Of a DNA stretch of 64,000 bases, positions 56,951-64,000 are shown piece after piece. The translations under genes were made by a program, and so were the position numbers. Each line of letters opens with the position of its first letter. The first letter of the stretch is position 1. The stretch spans positions 48,122,451-48,186,450 of the forward strand of contig CM055104.1 of NCBI GenBank assembly GCA_029204225.1. The letters run 5' to 3'. Origin of the DNA: Diphasiastrum complanatum. Its lineage: Eukaryota; Streptophyta; Lycopodiopsida; Lycopodiales; Lycopodiaceae. The notes below the pieces were generated by a model. It saw only the letters and a list, made by a program, of their open reading frames with translations. It was not told the DNA's origin and made no database searches.

Positions 56951-58257
56951 ATCATGTACTTATTCTGAGAACTATAGCACCCTACTATGGGATCCCAAGT
57001 TAAACTCATGTATATGTCAAGAAAGAGCACTAGATTGTAGTAGAAAAAACATGTCCAATCACACTCTAGAAGGCGCTGGATACAATGTTTTGGTAAAGCC
57101 AAGAATTTTTTGAGAATCAACAGGTTTTTATTCAAACAAACGTTGAATTGCTTGCAAACTTGGTGTTGGATTTGCCAACAAAACAAAGTGGGTACAATTT
57201 GAAATTTGCTAGGCACGATGTCTCACATCAGCGCTAATAAATTGGCGAGAAGTGTGCCCTCGTTGTCTTTAAAAATCATTGGAGCAGCAATGATTCTTCA
57301 CCAAAAAAGACTTGCTCCTAGGTGCCAAAACTTCTATTTGCTTATAGAACAGATACAATGGATTTTCAAGAGGGATGCACCCCAATTTTCCTTGCAAATG
57401 TGTGCTTTAAACTCTTTAAAAAAGTGCACCAAAGACTTCTAAAAAAGTGTGCTAGAATTTTCCAACAAAAGTGCACTTGAATTGTGTTGAATTTTACCAA
57501 CAAAGGTGCGCCTAAATTGCTAAAAAAGTGTGTAGAATTCCTTTCACTAACTATGTTAGAATCTCCTCAATTGCACTAGAAACATTAAAAAGTGTGCCAC
57601 TTCTCTCCAAGTATACATTGGATTATGCTTCTAGATCTTGCAAGAGATGGCAACATGAATTGTGGAGGAAGTCACTACCATAGATTCGATCTACATGGCT
57701 CTGATACTAGTGTTAGGAACAACATCACCACAAGAAGACAAAGCTAGTGTGATCCACCCAGCCAATGCATCCTCTTATAGAATGACCCTCCTAGCCCAGT
57801 ATGAGTTTGCATTCGATAAGTGTCAGTTGCAACTACCTATTCAAAAAAAAGAGAGCAAGCATTTAAAGAGCAAACAATTGCACGTTTGCACTTAAGCTTC
57901 GAGTGAGTTTAGGGTTTAGGGTTTGTGTTTTTCAATTTGTTTTATTATTGGAATATGTTATCTAACATAGTAAGAAATTAAATGTAATTTATAATTTTCA
58001 TTTTGTTCAAAGCAATATCGTATTTTACCGCATACACTAGCAATTAGTTAATATGCAAAGGTGAAATGTAAATAATTAAAATTCCCAATCCTAGGAAGGT
58101 ATGTAGCCCTTACTTTTCTCTCGTTAAAGACGAGGTTCTAATCTTTCCAACTTGCATGGAAAACCCAACACGCCGTAGGGAGGGAATATGTGGTGACATT
58201 CTTAAATAGGACATAACCGCAAGGTTCGGGTATTACAATTATCACATTCAACTCTAT
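56951..58257. other. Unassigned spacer with an LTR-boundary-like motif
   Basis: No gene is recognised. GGCTCTGATACTA at 57697-57709 followed by TGTTAGGAAC looks like a minus-strand primer-binding site next to an LTR end, so a relic Copia LTR may start there. The far end cannot be found. Short repeats of GTGCACC and AAAAAGTGTG occur at 57380-57600. Confidence 0.4.
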
Positions 58258-58752
58258 CTATAAAAGTATACATAAAAAGTATTGCGATGAATATATAAAA
58301 AAAAAATGAGTGCAAGTGAATCTAAGTATTAATAATCGTAGATCATTCTCATCATTTACATCATTTTCGTCATCACACAAGTCTTGACACTCATCTGAAT
58401 CTAGGTCTAGGTATAATCGTAAATTTTTTATTGTGTCTCTTTGATGATGTGAGCTACCCTCATATTCAATTTCCTCTTCTCCTAATTCTATCTCATCCAA
58501 ATGTGGGGGCCTCAAATTACCCCCAATTTGGTCTTGTACGATCGTAGGAATCTCATCATTTCCATTTGTACCTTCTTCTCCCATCATTTTGACATCATTT
58601 CGAGTTTGGCTGTGTATTCTTTTCAAAACATCGCCAAAATTGTGTGGTGGTTCATCGCGTGTATCCAACTCAACAATATCTTTTCCTTCAAACACTTGCA
58701 TTAAGTTGAATCACATACCACCATCTTGGGTCTATTCGATCTGGATGGAATA
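58258..58752 (-). pseudogene. Acidic C-terminal exon, possibly from a CACTA-type transposon gene
   Basis: The minus strand has a polypyrimidine run and TTGGCAG acceptor just above 58752. Codons for FHPDRIDPRWWYVIQLN follow and, after a frame change, an open stretch with VELDTRDEPPHNFGDVL and EIELGEEEIEYEG, then a run of Asp/Glu (LDSDECQDLCDDENDVNDEND). The WWxVI-type block followed by an acidic tail is reminiscent of the C-terminal region (DUF4216-like) of CACTA proteins. This is a guess from pattern; no transposase domain is seen nearby. Confidence 0.35.
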
Positions 58753-58882
58753 TAATCTGCCAAAAAATTAAAAAAAATTAAGTTAGTCTTATAAGATTGA
58801 TACATAAATTATTGGATTGTGAATATTAATGACATTGTAATTTTAGAGTCTCACTTGTTCGCAATGTCGTGGCAATACTAAA

Positions 58883-59515
58883 GTGTCATGGTATGCTCTT
58901 TCTATGCTAAAAAAAGACACACCTATGGAGCATGTTGTAAAAGATCCTATCAAGGGATATGAAAGGTCCTTCAAGGACATCACCCTTTATAGGAGTCTTA
59001 TTGGCTCCCTCATTTGGTTGACTATAACTAGGCCCAATTTGAGCTTTAGTGTGCATAAGTTGAGTCAATTCATGCAAGATCCAAAAGTCTATCATTGGAA
59101 ATCGGCCAAAAGGATCTTGAAATATGTTTCCTCTACACTTGATTATGGATTGATTAAAAAAAGTGAAGATCTATCAATAGTTGCCTACTCGGATTCGGAC
59201 TTTGCAAGTGACAAAGTGGATAGGAAGTCCACAAGTGCTTATATTATCTTCCTTGGATCTTGGTTAGCCAAGAAACAAGACATTATATCATTATCATCTT
59301 GTGAAGCCGAGTACAAGGCCCTTACAACAACTACCAAAGAGGTTCTATGGATCAAAAGACTACTTATGGAGCTCAAGTGCATCAAGGATGAAGATCTACT
59401 ATCATCAAGTGTGACAATATCTCGGCTCAAGGTCTTGCCAACAATTTGTTGGATTTCTATCCTCTCCATCTCCTATCTCTTCACTAATATAGATCCATTC
59501 ATTTGCTATATGTAA
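58883..59515 (+). pseudogene. Copia reverse transcriptase end and RNase H fragment
   Basis: The frame has SFKDITLYRSLIGSLIWLTITRP, HKLSQFMQDP and ILKYVSSTLDYG, then RNase H pieces AYSDSDFASDKVDRKSTSAY, LSSCEAEYKALTTTTKE and, in another frame, CDNISAQGLANN-like codons. It ends near 59470. It is close to the family A and 28.9-kb type polymerases. No LTR is visible. Confidence 0.88.
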
Positions 59516-59599
59516 ATATTTCTAAAAGTTGCATAGCCTACAAAAAGACAAGGAAAGTCAATAACAGTATTTCTTTTGACTTTAATCTTTTAAAAAATA

Positions 59600-60540
59600 A
59601 GTACATGTTAAACCAAGGTATGTAGAAAATAGTTGGTAATCCATCTCATATCAAGGAAGTGTATTGCTTGAAGGGAGAATGTCTAGCTTATAACAATTTC
59701 AACGATATGTGTATTGGAATTAATCAGCTACTAACATTCATCATAGATTTTTTACAGTGTTACAAATGAGAATGTCAATAACAAGTCGATACTTTTTCTT
59801 AAGTTAAATGAGTTTGAAATTATAAAGAGACAAAAAATGGAGAGAGTTAGTCTTACGATCATGAATGGAACATTTTCAAATTCAAAAGACTCAGAAGGCC
59901 TCAACTTCAATGTTTAATCAAAAAATGATATTTGGTGGTTGGCAGCTTTTCAGGTATAGTAGTTCCTTTATAGATTCTATAGGGTAATCTTATATGGATT
60001 CTATTTGGATAATCTTCTCTATGTTAATATTATGCTAAATCTATTTTTTGTTTCTCTTATTGGTGCTGAAAGAAGACCATGACATTCTCTCATGGATATG
60101 TAGTATAACATCATATCCTGCCACCATAAAAACTTAGTTCCATTCAGTGTTCTTGGAATTGGCACTTTCAACATAGAATGGCATTTAGCAGGAGATTTGA
60201 AGGCGTTAAAATGTATGTTCAATGTATCTCATGAAACTAACTCTAAACACCCTTGTTTGTACTGCATGAAGACAACAAAAGACATGACAAGGAGTATATG
60301 AATATCAAGAGATTGAGAAGATCCTAATTGGAAACCTGTACTACCGATTTCTATTGGCAATGTTCATAATTGTACATTGCATTCAGATGTGCGCATAATA
60401 GAGAAAAAAAAAAATCTTCACATCTTGTTTGCATGGAATACCAAGCCAAAGTCATCTTCGAAACAAGCTATATCCAGATTACAGAATGTATTGTCTAAAG
60501 CAGTACATAAAGGCCATGTAAAATAAACAAAAGACGACAA
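59600..60540 (+). pseudogene. Unrecognised RNase H-fold-like protein family, copy C
   Basis: The region begins at the KIVGNPSHI block, followed by codons for GECLAYNNFNDM and LLTFIIDFL, then KLNEFEIIKRQKMERVS (Asn where copy A has Asp) and IWWLAAFQ. A GT follows at 59954, and after about 105 bp LVLKEDHDILSW resumes. HLAGDLK, CMFNVSH, SKHPCLYCMK, VLPI, VHNCTLHSDVRI, GHVK, TKDDKLSSKS and IGGSKARRFLSN come next, so it covers a middle segment that copy A lacks and that matches copy D. Stops at several places and a split frame make it non-coding. The C-terminal YGSL...HGG part is not visible. A Copia fragment adjoins it upstream. Confidence 0.7.
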
Positions 60541-62482
60541 GCTTTCAAGTAAATCAGGAAATACTCCAAGCAAACCAAGCATTGGAGGATCCAAAGCTCG
60601 TAGATTTTTATCAAATTATTTTGGAAATAAAAACAAGATTCAATACTTGGTTTGGAAAGAGATAATAGCCTTAACTCTCCTCGGTCCTACCAATGTGGTA
60701 TAGCACAAACCTTTTAAGCTTTCAAAATTGTATTCTTCTTGCTTTTCAATCATGAATGTAGTATATTCTAGCTTATTAAGAAGAGTCTCATCATGGCCAA
60801 ATATGGCTATGTGCTTGTTACTACTTACTAAATCATTAATCTAACTTGCTAATTTTACTTGTTCTTATATTGTTTCAAACCATGCCTCCTTTTTTCTACA
60901 ATTTTGAATTTTCTCTATTATACAACATTGTCTTAAAAAAACAATTCGATTTCATAATACAAATTTCCACGTTTTATAAATGATGCCTTTATGTACTTTT
61001 GAGCCTTTGGCTTTAAAAACATTCTAGATTTATAGAGTGAACAATTTGTGTGCCAAGATTTTCTCCTTTCCTATTTCACTCCCTAATGTATTATCTTGAC
61101 CTACATTGGTTTTTTCTCTCACCATTGTTATCTTCAAAGCAATTGTTTATTCCTACTTGCACAATGGCTACATGCACTTGAGATAGCCGTTGCATTTCTT
61201 TTTTGTTGAGGTGACATACTAATGAATGGGTGGAGGAGGCCAAAAGAGGGCAAGTTGAAATCGTTATGGTGTCTAAACTTCTTATGACAAAAAGTGAGAG
61301 ATTCTCTTATAACTCCTTATTTGTGAGGTGGATTGGAATTTATTGACGTCAAGCAAAGTGGAAAAAAGTCCTAAGTAATACTACACTTATAGGACATCAA
61401 AATTAAGCCAGGTATTTTCTTATGTGGTAATCTCATCTTTAAAAAAAATTCACTTTTAACATTCTACACTAAACTAACAAAAAGTTCATAGGCCAAAAAG
61501 TAAGGTCAACTTGCATACATTAAACCTATATGTATCATATAGTGCATGCTAAGCTTGGACCCAATTAAGTAGCTAGCATACTAAGGGGGAGAGGTAGAGA
61601 TGGAAGGTCACCGTTGCAATTTTACCAACATGTTCGAATCTAAAAGTATTATGAGAATTACTTTGCACAACTCGCAAAAAAGTTATTTTTCGAACTACCC
61701 GAGTCTCTTGAGTCGAGCCTCCTAACAAATCTCTTCTAAGGGGCACTAGTAACTTGGAATCTTCTAAGGGGCACTAGTAACTTGGAATCTTCAATTCTTC
61801 GAGCTCACACTACAAGCCTATGCTAGAACCTAGGAAACATGTTGATGTCTTTGAAATTATGGTTGTTACCACTTGAATGCATTATTATAACTTTGCTTCA
61901 AACCATTTAAGTACCTCCTCCTAGATAATAGTGAAATCTATGTATTGCATGCTATTCACTTGTGTTGTAGGCTCAAAGTGATCATGGGACTTCTATACAT
62001 TTGAAACTTGCACAAAAGGTGATGATTGAAACACTCTAGCTCTCATTCAAATAAGAACAATTGAGACTCTCACACTTACAAATCACTAGCTGTTTTTATG
62101 CTCATGTAATGTACTGTGTTTGGCCAGAAAGGCTCCAAACATATCAAGGAGCACATCAGGTGGCTGCAGCTAGCTAGGAGGAATTTCTCTTATCAAATTA
62201 GTCCTTATGGTCTTGGAGTTTCTCTTAAAATGAAAGCTGGCAAAATATGTTGTCTGATACTCAAGCAAAATGAAGCAAAGTTAGTCTTGATTCAAACTTC
62301 ACTTAGCATACATCTCTCTACAAACAATAGTTGATGAGCTTCAGTTGGAATATACTATCAATTGGGTATAACAAAGAACTAAAGCATGAGTCAGAAAAGT
62401 TCATATAGTAAACAGAAATGTGTTTATCACTGAATGCTTTGAACTATATACAAACAGCCTGTTCAGAACTTTTATACTGCTG
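60541..62482. other. Spacer downstream of the second Ca2+-ATPase
   Basis: AT-rich text, no gene recognised. The right end should contain the 3' UTR of the minus-strand pump. A 28-bp exact tandem duplication lies at 61733-61788. Confidence 0.45.
61733..61788. repeat. 28-bp exact tandem duplication
   Basis: CTTCTAAGGGGCACTAGTAA plus eight bases is repeated twice without change. Confidence 0.95.
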
Positions 62483-64000
62483 TTAGTTGGTGATTTGTAG
62501 AGTTACTTTTTTTTCCATGAAGTTCTGCTGCAGATTCCTCGACATTGAGCTACCATGCCTAGAATGGGACTCACGCTTTGAATGCCTCCGATGCCATAGG
62601 TGCTTCTTCTTTGATGTCATCCCAAAACAAGGCTTTTGTGGGACAGGGATGAGTTTAATGAGCAAGCCAATGATCAGACCTACAAAACCTATGCCAATGC
62701 ACACCAGCCAATACTGCCATGAAAGCTTTGTGGTTTTGAAAAAGTTTTTCAAAAACTCCACTATGAGCACTTGGAGGACTGTTGTCACAATCAGGACACC
62801 GCAAAACAGCCTGTTTCGAAAAATTCCTTTTAAAACATTCAGCTTATCAGGCTTTCTGGAATTAATTTCATTGAAGAGTTGGCAGAAGACAAAAGAATTG
62901 AAGATGATGGTGTTGTTCAGAGCATTTATGGTAGTAGGAGTCCCTTTCAATCTTAGTACAACTGGACCACTAAAATAGAGAATGAGTGAAACAGTAATCT
63001 GATACACAGCCTGCCCAAAGATGTTTCTCCACATGATATTTGTAATCAGAGGATCACGGCGTCCAACGGGAGACCTTTTCATCAACTCATCTGTAGGTGG
63101 CTCTGTCGCCAACGCCAAAGCACCCAATGTATCCATGATGAGGTTCACCCAAAGTAGCTGCACAGCATTGAGGGGAACATTTTCAGATCTGCAAGCCGCA
63201 ACAAAATTTATAGTAAGTGCAACTACATTCACAGTCAGCTGGAATTGGATGAATTTCTGGATATTGGCATAAACTCCTCTTCCCCATCGGACTAGCTTAA
63301 CAACAGAAGTGAAATTGTCATCCAGAATAATCACATCTGCACTTTCCTTGGCGACCTCTGTTCCTGCAATCCCCATTGCAAGCCCAATATCTGACTCGTG
63401 CAATGCCGGAGCATCATTTGTCCCATCACCTGTCACTGCTACAACGTGACCTAGTTTTTTCAGAGTTCGCACAAGCAGCAACTTATCGGTTGGCGATGAT
63501 CTTGCCATCACTTCTAAATTCTGCGCAAACAAGAGCCTGTCCTGATCCGTAAGGTCTCTAAACGTTTTGCCTTCAACCGCAACTCCGTTGAGTGTAAGAA
63601 TACCGCACTCTTGCGCAATTGCTTTAGCCGTGAGTAGATTATCACCAGTCACCATGCGCACCTTTATACCAGCAAGCTGGCATGTTGCAACAGCTTCACG
63701 CACACCAGGTCTGCAAGGATCTTTGATGCCCACTATGGAACTAAGAACTAGGCCTGTCTCAGGCATTTTCCAGTTGGTTGTTTCTTCCTCGCTTTGCGGC
63801 ACTTCTGCAAGACCTATTTTGGTGTAGGCTAACGCCACACACCTTAAACTAGCAGCTGCCATTCCTGCTATGACGGCCTTGAATTCCTCAACCTTTTCTT
63901 CAGTCAATGAGCTCTCTGTTCCATCCTTATTGACCCACTTATTACACAGTTCTAAGATAATTTCTGCAGCTCCCTTCCAGTGAACGTAAGCCTCTCCATT
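62483..64000 (-). CDS. Autoinhibited type IIB Ca2+-ATPase (ACA family), C-terminal 505 residues
   Basis: This is the second half of a plasma-membrane-type Ca2+ pump, entering from the right edge at NGEAYVHWKGAAEII, equivalent to about residue 567 of the pump at 39219. It contains KGAAE, MVTGDNLLTAKAIAQECG, SSPTDKLLLV, TGDGTNDAPAL and all expected C-terminal membrane helices, with no intron and no lesion. Identity to the complete paralogue is very high through the core, while the last 40 residues differ: this copy ends MSRNLQQNFMEKKVTLQITN. Since the C-terminal tail can affect localisation or regulation, the two copies may have diverged there; this is inference. The catalytic Asp, actuator and calmodulin-binding parts lie outside the window. 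Confidence 0.95.
   Translation of the reverse strand, partial: NGEAYVHWKGAAEIILELCNKWVNKDGTESSLTEEKVEEFKAVIAGMAAASLRCVALAYTKIGLAEVPQSEEETTNWKMPETGLVLSSIVGIKDPCRPGVREAVATCQLAGIKVRMVTGDNLLTAKAIAQECGILTLNGVAVEGKTFRDLTDQDRLLFAQNLEVMARSSPTDKLLLVRTLKKLGHVVAVTGDGTNDAPALHESDIGLAMGIAGTEVAKESADVIILDDNFTSVVKLVRWGRGVYANIQKFIQFQLTVNVVALTINFVAACRSENVPLNAVQLLWVNLIMDTLGALALATEPPTDELMKRSPVGRRDPLITNIMWRNIFGQAVYQITVSLILYFSGPVVLRLKGTPTTINALNNTIIFNSFVFCQLFNEINSRKPDKLNVLKGIFRNRLFCGVLIVTTVLQVLIVEFLKNFFKTTKLSWQYWLVCIGIGFVGLIIGLLIKLIPVPQKPCFGMTSKKKHLWHRRHSKRESHSRHGSSMSRNLQQNFMEKKVTLQITN

Noticed and set aside
57697-57720. A complete minus-strand LTR next to the primer-binding-like site
   Set aside because: Only the boundary motif is visible. 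No matching LTR end or internal domain could be found, so it is noted only within the spacer.

Overview
The window looks like nuclear DNA of a vascular plant with a large, retrotransposon-rich genome. The evidence is a plant-type nitrate/peptide transporter (NPF) gene, two plant autoinhibited Ca2+-ATPase (ACA) genes, GT-AG introns, AT-rich spacers, and many Ty1/copia elements whose primer-binding sites match plant initiator tRNA-Met. A gymnosperm or fern would fit the repeat density, but the sequence alone does not settle this.

Host genes lie at the edges and in the middle. At 2-1568 (+) is the 3' part of an NPF transporter, cut by the window edge. At 39219-42425 (+) is a complete, uninterrupted type IIB Ca2+-ATPase of 1068 residues. 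At 62483-64000 (-) is the C-terminal half of a close paralogue. The two pumps face each other across 20 kb of repeat debris. A 62-bp minisatellite lies 1.3 kb upstream of the complete pump, and a 149-bp direct repeat lies just downstream of it.

Most of the rest is nested retroelement sequence. I can separate at least four LTR families. Family A (2825-5404) has reciprocally truncated LTRs. Family B has LTRs of about 0.8 kb and three copies: 6171-9907 (-), 33184-36439 (+) and 46100-50540 (+); the first two share the same internal deletions. Family C has 260-277 bp LTRs at 20280-25125, 27140-28150 and 45851-46099, with an 84-bp tandem repeat in its leader. A fourth family (28885-32459) has pol interrupted by one stop codon. 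Further degenerate Copia and Ty3/gypsy fragments fill 10-19 kb, 26.8 kb, 54.3-55.1 kb and 58.9-59.5 kb.

The most unusual content is a family of intron-containing, non-retroelement coding sequences present in four decayed, diverged copies: 13593-14632 (-), 50552-52400 (+), 55675-56950 (+) and 59600-60540 (+). They share an ordered set of blocks: QGACD, KL(D/N)EFEIIK, HLxGDL(K/E), SKHPCLYCMK, a CT(L/M)H block, GGxKAR, THYM and YGSLxI...QGMEKS...HGG. This order resembles the acidic, CxxC-zinc, acidic layout of RAG1/Transib-type RNase H-fold transposases, but I do not recognise it as a described plant family. One copy (50.6-52.4 kb) converges on an unrecognised acidic gene (52469-53729). Another (13.6-14.6 kb) is followed by a TATA-bearing promoter and a 114-residue ORF. 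That last junction is duplicated at 25126-25480. This set is the best candidate for an undescribed mobile element or gene family.
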